Shown: one piece after another, positions 19,351 through 28,357 of the stretch
Layout of the letters: each line of letters opens with the position of its first letter
Position numbering within the stretch: the first letter of the stretch is position 1
Position numbers and translations under genes: made by a program
The notes under the pieces: generated by a model
Databases searched by the model: none
Told to the model about the DNA's origin: nothing
The model's input: the letters and a program-made list of their open reading frames with translations, nothing else
NCBI RefSeq assembly: GCF_003203515.1
Contig: NZ_BGNG01000001.1
Span: 62,001-126,000, forward strand
DNA: 64,000 nucleotides
From: Glaciecola sp. KUL10
GTDB taxonomy: Bacteria > Pseudomonadota > Gammaproteobacteria > Enterobacterales > Alteromonadaceae
Reading direction: 5' to 3'

Positions 19351-20109
19351 ATGGAAATAGACTCGAAAAATGCAATCAAGTATGCAGCTCAGATAAATCT
19401 AGAAGGCTTTGATTTTGCTCGTCAAGAGAAATTGCTGAGGGCGCACGTACTGATTGTTGGCGTAGGCGGTTTAGGTTGTTATGCCGCTCAAACGCTTTGT
19501 GCCGCAGGAGTAGGTGAAGTAACGATTGTCGATCACGATACGGTTCAGCTTAGTAATCTGTCTAGGCAGATATTATTCTGTGAAGCTGATATTGGCTTGC
19601 CTAAAGCGACGCAAGCAAAAGCCCGTTTGTTGTCTCAAAACTATCCAGCAACGGTTAATTGTGTGGTTGATAAGTTTGATGAAAACATGTCTGCCGTTAA
19701 TGGGGCTCGAATTGACTTGATTTTAGATTGCACTGATAACATGGCAGTCAGGCTTAAAATAAATCGATTTGCTGCAAAATCTCGCATCCCACTTATCAGT
19801 GGCGCGGCTATTAGGATGCAAGGGCAGTTATTCACTTACGAGCCAAAGCAAACAGACTCTGCATGTTTTGAATGTATCAGTTCGTTTTTTACTGAGCAAA
19901 ACGCGGCATGTTCTGAGTCTGGCATATTGAGTCCAGTCGTTGGGGTTATTGGTAATCTGCAAGCCTTGCAAGCAATTAAACTGCTCGCAACTTATGGTGA
20001 TGTTGAATCGAATAAGCTTTCGATATTCGACGCAATGACAAGCAAATGGTCTGAGTTTAAAGTCACCCGAGCGGCTAATTGTCACGCTTGTAAAAATTCA
20101 ACTCTTTAA
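19351..20109 (+). CDS. moeB: MoeB/ThiF family adenylyltransferase
   Basis: 252 residues. The ATP-binding glycine loop is GVGGLG near residues 37-42, followed by the acidic DHDTVQLSNLSRQ segment. The C-terminal part has paired zinc cysteines (CFEC near 173 and CHAC near the end). MoeB adenylates the C-terminus of MoaD before sulfur loading. The divergent moaE neighbour supports MoeB over ThiF. An alternative name is HesA/MoeB/ThiF family protein. Confidence 0.9.
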   Translation: MEIDSKNAIKYAAQINLEGFDFARQEKLLRAHVLIVGVGGLGCYAAQTLCAAGVGEVTIVDHDTVQLSNLSRQILFCEADIGLPKATQAKARLLSQNYPATVNCVVDKFDENMSAVNGARIDLILDCTDNMAVRLKINRFAAKSRIPLISGAAIRMQGQLFTYEPKQTDSACFECISSFFTEQNAACSESGILSPVVGVIGNLQALQAIKLLATYGDVESNKLSIFDAMTSKWSEFKVTRAANCHACKNSTL

Positions 20110-20225
20110 TCGTGTATTAGCCTGTAACATCTATTAACAATTTTATTGAAAAGTTAAGCATTAACTTCAGATATTTTGCGTACAATAGTAAGTGGAAAAT
20201 ATCGTTATTCACCAAAAGGTTACCA

Positions 20226-21431
20226 ATGGGCAAGTCAATAAAAAAAGTAGGCGCACCGTTCATTATCGTCATTGTTGCAATTATTGTGATGATCGGCTTA
20301 ATTAGCATGAAGGAAAAGCCCGTAAAGGAAGAGGTTGAGACCAAGGATTTTTTGGTTGATGCGAAAGATATTCAATTTGGTACGGTCGATTTTTTCGTCT
20401 ATTCGCAAGGTAGCGTTGAACCCAAAAATCAAACGATGCTAAGCGCACAAGTCAGTGGTCGGGTTATTTCGATCGCCGATAACTTTATTGAAGGTGGCTT
20501 TTTTAACAAAGGTGATATTTTAGTCGAGCTTGAAGCTGATGATTATCAAACTGACTTATTACTTGCGGAAGCTGAGTTAGCTAGAGTTCAAGCCGCTTTA
20601 GATGAGGAAATTGCACGAGGCCGCGTTGCTGAACAAGAATGGCGCTCGGTAAATACTGGAATCGCCCCCGAATTAGGGTTGCGTAAACCGCAGTTGGCAA
20701 GAGAGCAAGCTAATCTGAAAGCTGCAAAAGCAGGCCTTCAAAGAGCCAAGCGAAATCTTGAACGCACCAAAATTAGGGCACCATATGACGGGCTTGTAAA
20801 ATCCCGCAACGTAGATTTAGGTCAGTTTCTTGGGATGGGTGGGCAAGTCGGCGAGATATTCTCAACTGATGTTGCTCAAATTCGCCTTCCCTTAACAGAC
20901 GATGATGTTGCTTTTTTAAATGACATTCGCAATCAACAAGCTGACGTTGTTTTGAAAGCCGATGTGGCAGGTGAAGACATCAGATGGTTGGGAAAGCTAG
21001 TGAGAGATGAAGCGGTGCTTGATGGTCGTAGTCGCGTGATTTATGGCGTTGTTGAGATAAACGACCCCTATCAACGAAATGTAGACACAACAGTTTCTAA
21101 CAAAGGTGTACCTCTGCGTTTTGGACGTTTTGTCAGTGCTGAAGTCACTGGTATCGCGGTAGATAATATCGTGACTTTGCCGCGTAATGTGTTGCGCTTG
21201 GATAACACCATTTTGACCGTTGATTCAGATATGAAAATCAAAATTAACGATGTTGAAGTATTAAAAGCAGACGAAAACTTTATCTACGTCAAAAATGGTT
21301 TGCCAAGAGATGAAAAAGTGGTGATGAGTGCAGTACCGAATCCTTACCAAGGCATGCCAGTGAGATTTTTGGAAGACAACAAATTACCCACAGCATCTGA
21401 AGAAGATACTGCATTAACAGAGGTTAATTAG
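20226..21431 (+). CDS. RND efflux periplasmic adaptor (membrane fusion protein)
   Basis: 401 residues. It has an N-terminal membrane anchor (about 10-27), then a lipoyl/barrel half, an alpha-helical hairpin rich in Ala, Glu and Arg (about 95-175), the second lipoyl half with KIRAPYDGLVKSRNVDLGQ near 180-198, and a beta-barrel. It links the inner-membrane pump encoded next to an outer-membrane channel. The pump gene starts 1 bp after its stop, so they are one operon. No TolC-like gene is nearby. Confidence 0.92.
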   Translation: MGKSIKKVGAPFIIVIVAIIVMIGLISMKEKPVKEEVETKDFLVDAKDIQFGTVDFFVYSQGSVEPKNQTMLSAQVSGRVISIADNFIEGGFFNKGDILVELEADDYQTDLLLAEAELARVQAALDEEIARGRVAEQEWRSVNTGIAPELGLRKPQLAREQANLKAAKAGLQRAKRNLERTKIRAPYDGLVKSRNVDLGQFLGMGGQVGEIFSTDVAQIRLPLTDDDVAFLNDIRNQQADVVLKADVAGEDIRWLGKLVRDEAVLDGRSRVIYGVVEINDPYQRNVDTTVSNKGVPLRFGRFVSAEVTGIAVDNIVTLPRNVLRLDNTILTVDSDMKIKINDVEVLKADENFIYVKNGLPRDEKVVMSAVPNPYQGMPVRFLEDNKLPTASEEDTALTEVN

Positions 21432-21432
21432 T

Positions 21433-24400
21433 ATGAGTGCCCATATCGATACAAAAAAAGGCCTTATTGCGTGGTTTACGCGTAATAGCGTTGCGGCAAA
21501 CTTATTGATGGTGCTGATTATTTTAGGCGGTATCAATGGTATATTTAAGATTCAAAAACAGGTCTTTCCTGCCATTACGATCAACGCAATTTCAATTCAA
21601 GTGCCTTATTTGGGAGCAGCACCTCAAGAGGTGGAACAAGGTGTGTTGCTCAAGCTAGAAGAAGCAATCAAAAACCTTGAAGGTATTAAAAAAATTACCA
21701 CCACGGCTCGCGAAGGTATGGGCAGTGTGAGTATAGAGGTAGAAGACGGATACGATACGCAAACCCTGCTTGATGAAGTGAAAGTGCAGGTGGATGCCAT
21801 TCCGTCCTTACCTGCTAATACAGAAAAGCCTGTCGTTTATCGCGTTAAGTTCCCTCAGGATGTGATGTGGGTGTCTGTTTATGGTGATACTACCGAGCGC
21901 GAGTTAAAAGAATATTCAAATGCGGTACGAGATGAGATTGCAAACTTACCAGGTGTTTCAGATGTTACGGTTTTTGGTGATCGCGATTATGAAATCTCTA
22001 TCGAAATATCCGAGCAACGCTTACAAGAATATGATTTAACGTTTAACCAATTGGTTAACGCGGTCAGAGCTTCTTCAATAGATATCCCGGGAGGTTCGAT
22101 TCGTTCTGAAAATGGCGATATTCTTTTGCGAGCCAATGGCCAAGCATACACGGCTTGGGAGTTTGCAAAAATAGTCTTGTTGACTCGAGAAGACGGCACC
22201 CGCTTATTACTGGGTGACATTGCAGAAATTGAAGATGGTTTTGTAGAAGATAATCAATTTTCGCTATTTGATGGTAAGCCTGCCATGAGCATTCGTGTGC
22301 GTGCAGTGGGCGATCAAAACGCACTGGATATTTCTAAAACGGTCAATCGTTATTTAGAAGATAAGCGTAAAACTATGCCGGCTAATTTAAGCGCTGACTC
22401 ATGGGGTGATAGCTCATTCTATTTGGCCGATCGCTTAAGCATGATGCTGAAAAACATGGGAGCAGGGGCGTTACTTGTATTTATCGTCTTATCTTTATTC
22501 CTCAGAGTCAAAGTGGCGATGTGGGTGATTGTTGGATTACCTGTTTGTTTCTTAGGTACGCTGATGCTAATGCCAATGGAGTACTTCGCGGTATCGATTA
22601 ATATGTTGTCGCTATTTGGCTTTATTTTGGTATTGGGGATAGTGGTTGACGACGCGATTATCATGGGTGAGTCCGCCTATTCCGAAATAGACAAAAAAGG
22701 GCATAGTATCGACAACGTGATACGTGGCGTTAAGAAAGTAGCTATGCCGGCTACCTTTGGTGTCTTGACTACCATAGCGGCGTTTTCGCCTATGTTGATG
22801 GTTACTGGGACCTTTGGCGTTATCTGGAAAACCATTGGGTTAGTGGTTATTTTGTGTTTGGTTTTCTCGTTGATTGAATCAAAGCTAATATTACCTGCTC
22901 ACCTAGCGAATATGAAACTCAAACCCTACGATCCTGCTAAAGCTAATGCGTTTCAAAAATTTAGAGACATCTTTAGTATTGGTATCAAAACATTTATTAA
23001 AAACAGATATGTTCCGTTTTTGAAAAAAGCCATCGAGTATCGGTACACCACGCTAGCGAGTTTCATTGGATTATTGTTTTTGACCGCTGGTTTGTTTGGA
23101 AGTGGTTTAGTTAAATGGCAGTTTTTTCCAACTATTCCATCTGACTTCATGATCGCAAGTGTTGAGTTGGAGCCTGGCTCATCTCTTCAACAGCGTGATG
23201 AAGCAATACAAATATTGTTGACCTCCATGAAGCAAATGGAAAAGCAGGTTGAAGAAGAATATGGCGAGAAGGCAGTTAAGCATTACCTTGCGTTTGATCA
23301 AGGCACCAATGCGGGACAAGTCTTTTTGGAATTGACCAAAGGCGAAGATAGAACCGTTACCGATAGTCAAATGCAAGAGATCTGGCGCAGTTATTTACCA
23401 GAAGTGCCAGGTGTTAAAAACTTTGAAATTGGTGCTGCAGGCGGCGGTCCAGGTGGAAATGATCTAAGTTTTGAGTTTCGTTCAAACAATGTGGACCAAT
23501 TGCGCGCAGTTTCGCAAGAAATGCGGTCTTATTTAAATGGCTACAATGGTATCAATGAAGTCACTGACTCGTTCAGTGAGGGCAGCGACGAAATTAGACT
23601 GAATATTAAACCTAGCGCAGAAGTACTTGGGCTTGATTTATCGCAACTTGCACAACAGGTACGTTTTGGCTTTTACGGAGCTGAGGCTCAGCGTCTTCAA
23701 CGTGATGACGAAGAAGTTAAAGTCATGGTGAGATACCCTCAAGAGGAACGTAACTCCATTGCTAACTTAGAAAATATGAGAGTTCGTGCACCCAATGGCG
23801 ACGACATTCCATTTAGCGAAGTGGCAGATATTGAATTAGCCAAGGGTTACAGCACGATTACGCGCGTTGATTACAGCAGAGCTGTTTCGGTAGTTGCAAA
23901 AGTAAACTCGGATGAAGTTGATTTGCGAGATTTAATGATTGACGTGACCACCAGTGTGATCCCTGAAATGCTTGAGCGTTATCCAGATGTTCAATCAAGA
24001 TTGGTAGGAAGTTCGCAAGAAGAGGGTGATGCACTTGTTTCTCTGGCCTTTGGTTTCTTGTTTGCGATGCTCGTGATTTATGCATTAATGGCAATTCCAT
24101 TACAGTCTTACTCTCAACCGATTATTATTATGTCGGTAATTCCATTTGGTTTGGTAGGCGCTATTTTCGGGCATTTGGTATTGGGGCAGGCGGTAAGCGT
24201 ACTTTCGATATGTGGGATTATTGCATTGGCCGGTGTTGTCGTTAACGACTCATTAATTATGGTGGACTTTGTTAACAAGGCGCGCAAAGAAGGTTTAAGC
24301 TTGATTGAGTCAGTTGTGCGCTCTGGTAGTGAGCGTTTCAGAGCAATCATACTGACTTCTTTAACTACTTTTATGGGGTTGATGCCCATCGTGTTTGAAA

Positions 24401-24591
24401 GAAGCTTGCAAGCACAAGTCGTTATTCCAATGGCGATATCACTTGCTTTTGGCATTCTGTTTGCGACCGTGATTACCTTGCTTCTTGTGCCGTCTCTTTA
24501 CTTAATTCTGAATGACATTAAAGGGCTGTTTAAGCGCAAGAAAACTAAGCCTACTGATACGGATATTGAGCTTCATGAGCAAAATGTGTAA
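21433..24591 (+). CDS. RND efflux transporter permease
   Basis: 1052 residues, standard HAE-type length, with 12 membrane helices expected and two large periplasmic loops. The TM4 aspartate pair of the proton relay is present (GIVVDDAIIMGE). The TM10 lysine found in AcrB is replaced in GVVVNDSLIMVD, as in several other RND branches. The substrate is unknown; it may be drugs, lipids or metabolites. It works with the adaptor immediately upstream. Confidence 0.93.
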   Translation: MSAHIDTKKGLIAWFTRNSVAANLLMVLIILGGINGIFKIQKQVFPAITINAISIQVPYLGAAPQEVEQGVLLKLEEAIKNLEGIKKITTTAREGMGSVSIEVEDGYDTQTLLDEVKVQVDAIPSLPANTEKPVVYRVKFPQDVMWVSVYGDTTERELKEYSNAVRDEIANLPGVSDVTVFGDRDYEISIEISEQRLQEYDLTFNQLVNAVRASSIDIPGGSIRSENGDILLRANGQAYTAWEFAKIVLLTREDGTRLLLGDIAEIEDGFVEDNQFSLFDGKPAMSIRVRAVGDQNALDISKTVNRYLEDKRKTMPANLSADSWGDSSFYLADRLSMMLKNMGAGALLVFIVLSLFLRVKVAMWVIVGLPVCFLGTLMLMPMEYFAVSINMLSLFGFILVLGIVVDDAIIMGESAYSEIDKKGHSIDNVIRGVKKVAMPATFGVLTTIAAFSPMLMVTGTFGVIWKTIGLVVILCLVFSLIESKLILPAHLANMKLKPYDPAKANAFQKFRDIFSIGIKTFIKNRYVPFLKKAIEYRYTTLASFIGLLFLTAGLFGSGLVKWQFFPTIPSDFMIASVELEPGSSLQQRDEAIQILLTSMKQMEKQVEEEYGEKAVKHYLAFDQGTNAGQVFLELTKGEDRTVTDSQMQEIWRSYLPEVPGVKNFEIGAAGGGPGGNDLSFEFRSNNVDQLRAVSQEMRSYLNGYNGINEVTDSFSEGSDEIRLNIKPSAEVLGLDLSQLAQQVRFGFYGAEAQRLQRDDEEVKVMVRYPQEERNSIANLENMRVRAPNGDDIPFSEVADIELAKGYSTITRVDYSRAVSVVAKVNSDEVDLRDLMIDVTTSVIPEMLERYPDVQSRLVGSSQEEGDALVSLAFGFLFAMLVIYALMAIPLQSYSQPIIIMSVIPFGLVGAIFGHLVLGQAVSVLSICGIIALAGVVVNDSLIMVDFVNKARKEGLSLIESVVRSGSERFRAIILTSLTTFMGLMPIVFERSLQAQVVIPMAISLAFGILFATVITLLLVPSLYLILNDIKGLFKRKKTKPTDTDIELHEQNV

Positions 24592-24644
24592 CCCAAGGTT
24601 CATGCGCAAAGCATAGCGTTTTTTAGATACTCATGAGTAGACAT

Positions 24645-24671
24645 AAAAAAAGCACCGTTAGGTGCTTTTTT
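24645..24671. terminator. Bidirectional Rho-independent terminator
   Basis: A-tract, AGCACC-GTTA-GGTGCT stem-loop, T-tract. It lies between the convergent RND permease and TonB-dependent receptor genes and can serve both. Confidence 0.9.
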
Positions 24672-24712
24672 ATCGTGCATTTGTTTCTTAGACTAATTTC
24701 AAAAGTTAATTT

Positions 24713-26977
24713 CTAGAAAAATGACTTCTTAAATTCAATTCCAAATACGCGAGGTTCATTAACGATACCCGTTAGGTTGTTAAAGTCGATTGCACCTTTC
24801 ACGTTGTCTTCATCGGTAATGTTGCGACCAAATAAAGCAACCGTGTAGTTGTGATCGTAGTTTTCATAACCGAGTCTTAAACCACCTTCAACATTGTCAT
24901 CGGTTTGAAATTCAACAGATTCGTATAAGAATAAGTTAGTTTTACCTTGGAATGCCCAATCAGTGAATGCGAAGAATTCACCGCTATCACCCGCTGGTAT
25001 CGTATAACGTGCTGTAAAGTTAAAGATAGTCTCAGGTGCCTGTGGAAACGGGTTGCCGTCAATCACTGCGTCAAATCCGTTAGGGCCGCGAGGGTCTAAT
25101 ACCGTACAGTTGCCCAACGCACCGAAGTCTGGGTTAGCACCACAAGGACGAACCGTTAAACTATCATCTTTAAGCTCAGTATGGTTATAGCTATAACCTG
25201 CTGTCACTACTAAGTTTTCATTAACGACATAAGTAGCGTCAATTTCAAAGCCATAAGCTTCGCCTCTATCAGCATTTATTAGTGCAGTATTGTTTGCACC
25301 GCCGCCAATTGCTGACAGTTGAATATCGTCGACTGTGTACATGAAGATTGCAGCATTGAGTCTTAAGCTATTATCAAGTAAGTCAGATTTAGCACCAATT
25401 TCAAACGAATTAATGGTTTCTGCGTCTGCCACTGAAGGCGCTCCTTCAAAGGCAACGTCACGTCCTTGAATACTTTGCGCTCTAAAGCCATTTGAATAGC
25501 GTGCAAATAGTGAAGTATTTTCATTAAGCTTGTAGTTTAGGCTACCTTCTAAGCTAACCTGACCGTCATCAACATTGATGTCATCATAGTCTTGGATAGA
25601 TGCGGCACCAATCACCAAGGCGAACCCGTCAACGTTTTGGTCGCCAATAAATAGTGACTTCTCATCATGAGTATAGCGAATACCACCGGTGATACTTAAC
25701 GCATCATTGACTTGATAGGTAGATTGACCAAATACAGCCCAAGTCGTGTTTTCATGAAAAACAGTCGTTGCACCGAAAAATCCATCTACGCTTGTAACGT
25801 TAAAAGAAGAGTCAAAGTAAAACGCGCCAGCTTGCCACTGAAGCGCATCATCGGTGTTACTCGCGAAGCGAATTTCTTGAGTAACTTGCTCTAAATCATT
25901 AAGCAAATCTTGCGTGACCGCAGTAAATGGAATGAAACCAGGGAATGAAGTATCACCGCTACCTGAACCGCCATCTACGTCACCAAGAGAAAAGCCTTCC
26001 GCTGTTTCCATTGCAGTAATAGACGTAAAGCTGATATCACCCATGTCGTAATCGATTTTTACAGATGCGCCAAAGTTTTCATATTCTTGTGGGTTGTTAT
26101 CAAAACCATTACCCAATAAATCTGCATCATAATAAACGGTTTCACGATCGTAGTTTTCATTTAAATTATTAGAGCCTTGTGTAAATACATTCGCTCTAAA
26201 TATAGACGCAGTACCTTCTAAATCACGACCATGCACGTTGAGCAAAACGTCTAAATCTGCTGATGGTGAGTATAGTAACTGACCTCTCCATGCTAATTCA
26301 TCATAGCCACCAATCACGTCATCTTCACCAGAAATCGCATTGTCTATATAATCGTCGCGGGTTTGTGACAAGACTGAAAAACGCCCGCTTAGATTGTCAG
26401 CTAACTCGCCACCTACAGCGCCCCCAACGTTAAATGTACCAAAACTACCAAACCCTACCTTTGCGTAAGCATCAAAATCTTCTGAAGGTTTGACTGAGTC
26501 AAACTTAACGATACCCGCCGTAGTGTTGCGTCCGAATAATGTGCCTTGTGGACCACGGATGACCTCGACCTGTTCGATATCAAACAGCGGGAAAGACTTA
26601 AGTACAACGTTTTCCATCACGACTTCATCCATGATGATAGAAACTGGTTGTGATGCAGCTAGATCAAAGTCTGTATTACCTAAGCCGCGAATATAAAAAC
26701 GCGGTGCAACACGACCGTTTGATGATTCGGCATAAAGCCCAGGTACGCGAACGGCTAGGGCGAGAATATCTTCACCACCAGCAAACAGGCTTTCAAAACG
26801 CTCACCGTTTAAGGTTGCGATAGAAATAGGAACGTCTTGGATGGATTGAGTACGTTTGGTTGCAGTTACCGTGATCTGTTCAAGTTGTGCTTCTGTTGCT
26901 TCTTGAGCAATGGTTTGCGTACTTGCCAAAGCAGTTGAGATACTGAGGGCTAGCGTTGCGATCTTAAATCGATTCAT
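24713..26977 (-). CDS. TonB-dependent receptor
   Basis: 754 residues from ATG 26977 (GGA upstream); a TTG four codons earlier is less likely. The signal peptide ends near the AQE segment at about 25. The TonB box-like ITVTATKR and plug domain (VRVPGLYAES, then FYIRGLGNTDFD, then VEVIRGPQGTLFGRNTTAGIV) are clear. A 22-strand outer-membrane barrel follows, ending in the aromatic FKKSFF. Its ligand is unknown; siderophores, glycans, vitamins and peptides are all possible. The leader has a 6-bp inverted repeat (27010-27015 with 27025-27030) that could be an operator. Confidence 0.93.
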   Translation of the reverse strand: MNRFKIATLALSISTALASTQTIAQEATEAQLEQITVTATKRTQSIQDVPISIATLNGERFESLFAGGEDILALAVRVPGLYAESSNGRVAPRFYIRGLGNTDFDLAASQPVSIIMDEVVMENVVLKSFPLFDIEQVEVIRGPQGTLFGRNTTAGIVKFDSVKPSEDFDAYAKVGFGSFGTFNVGGAVGGELADNLSGRFSVLSQTRDDYIDNAISGEDDVIGGYDELAWRGQLLYSPSADLDVLLNVHGRDLEGTASIFRANVFTQGSNNLNENYDRETVYYDADLLGNGFDNNPQEYENFGASVKIDYDMGDISFTSITAMETAEGFSLGDVDGGSGSGDTSFPGFIPFTAVTQDLLNDLEQVTQEIRFASNTDDALQWQAGAFYFDSSFNVTSVDGFFGATTVFHENTTWAVFGQSTYQVNDALSITGGIRYTHDEKSLFIGDQNVDGFALVIGAASIQDYDDINVDDGQVSLEGSLNYKLNENTSLFARYSNGFRAQSIQGRDVAFEGAPSVADAETINSFEIGAKSDLLDNSLRLNAAIFMYTVDDIQLSAIGGGANNTALINADRGEAYGFEIDATYVVNENLVVTAGYSYNHTELKDDSLTVRPCGANPDFGALGNCTVLDPRGPNGFDAVIDGNPFPQAPETIFNFTARYTIPAGDSGEFFAFTDWAFQGKTNLFLYESVEFQTDDNVEGGLRLGYENYDHNYTVALFGRNITDEDNVKGAIDFNNLTGIVNEPRVFGIEFKKSFF

Positions 26978-27147
26978 TATTGTGTCCAATTGAGAGAATA
27001 AAAACGGCCTATCAGCGTGATAAACTGATAAGAAGACGCCAATAAAATAAGTGTAAATGTGTTTAGGACTTATTCGCTTGACGCCACGTTAACTTTCGCG
27101 CGAGAAGTATAGCAGAAAATGAAAGTATGTGACTATTGGTGTCAGTT

Positions 27148-28146
27148 TTATGACAGGGGTTTAGCAAATTTGAGTTTGTACTGAGCGGGTGAAAGCCCCG
27201 TTGAGCGTTTAAATATCCGACTAAACGAAGAGATATCTTCGTAACCCACTTTTTGAGCAACAACTGACACATTAATTCGTTCAGATTCTAAAATCCGTTT
27301 TGCCTGTTCAAGACGCACTCGTTGTATATATTCAATGGGCGTTATTCCCACATTTTTTTTAAATCGACGGATAAGCGTTCTAGTGGATAAATGAAAATGA
27401 GTTGCTACGTTCAATACGCTGATAGCTTCATGGTAGTGTGTTTCGATATATTGCTGCGCGGATAATATTATTTCATCTTTATGCTGGCGGAGTTGGCGCA
27501 GATTAGCATAGACACTTTGGTTGCCTCGCTGCATATCGATTAAGTGTGACTTTGCTGTTTCTTGAGCCATTTGCCGCGACACGTAGCGCTCAATTAAAAG
27601 CAGAGCAAGGTCGTACCAAGCCATGCCACCACCTGCGCAAAAAACACCTTCTGATTGAGTAATCATTTTATTTGTTTGTAATTTTACCTTGGGATAACGC
27701 GTCTGAAAAACATCAGTATATCCCCAGTGGGTAGTTGCTTCTTTGTTATCAAGTAAGCCGGTTTCAGCCAGGAAGAACGCACCGCTGCAATTACTGGCAA
27801 TTTCGGCGCCTTGGTTTCTTAGTCTTGTAATGTGAGGTAGTAAATTTAGGTTTTGCTTAATCGTTTTATCAATATCAGCACCTATTGTAGGGATAAGCAA
27901 GAGATCACATTTCTCGATAGTGTTGATGTCTCGATTTTCACTCAACTTGATTTGATTAATACACTGCACATCTTGGCCATTTGAACTGCAAATTTGCACA
28001 TGAAAACTAGGTTGAATAGCTTGTTTATGAAACCTTTGCCATGAGACACCCGACAATGAAAATAAATCAGCTGCACCGGTTATCGCAGAGGCAAGTGCAC
28101 CGTCAAAGGCTAGAATAACAACTGATATTGGGTCGGTTTTATTCAC
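27148..28146 (-). CDS. GlxA family transcriptional regulator (DJ-1/PfpI plus AraC HTH)
   Basis: 332 residues from GTG. The N-terminal 190 or so residues form a DJ-1/PfpI-like sensor domain with NCSGAFFLAETGLLDNKEATTHW near 118-141. The C-terminal AraC-type helix-turn-helix domain (about 230-325) ends with SVVAQKVGYEDISSFSRIFKR-like residues. It is divergent from an acyl-CoA dehydrogenase operon, which it may control. The short TGTCA-N4-TGACA repeat at 28224-28237 between them is a possible site. Confidence 0.9.
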   Translation of the reverse strand: MNKTDPISVVILAFDGALASAITGAADLFSLSGVSWQRFHKQAIQPSFHVQICSSNGQDVQCINQIKLSENRDINTIEKCDLLLIPTIGADIDKTIKQNLNLLPHITRLRNQGAEIASNCSGAFFLAETGLLDNKEATTHWGYTDVFQTRYPKVKLQTNKMITQSEGVFCAGGGMAWYDLALLLIERYVSRQMAQETAKSHLIDMQRGNQSVYANLRQLRQHKDEIILSAQQYIETHYHEAISVLNVATHFHLSTRTLIRRFKKNVGITPIEYIQRVRLEQAKRILESERINVSVVAQKVGYEDISSFSRIFKRSTGLSPAQYKLKFAKPLS

Positions 28147-28357
28147 TGGGTAAAAGACTTAGTGATATTGATTAATTAAAGAGTATAAAGAACATTAATG
28201 CGTGTCGCAAATGGACAAACAAGTGTCAAATATGACAATCTTGAGTTGGTCTTTACTACGTTAAAATAATGTAAATATTAAACGCTATAATTTTAATGCG
28301 CTATTTAGTTTGATAACTAACCCGAAATTATACTCATCATAAATACGGAGTGAATCT

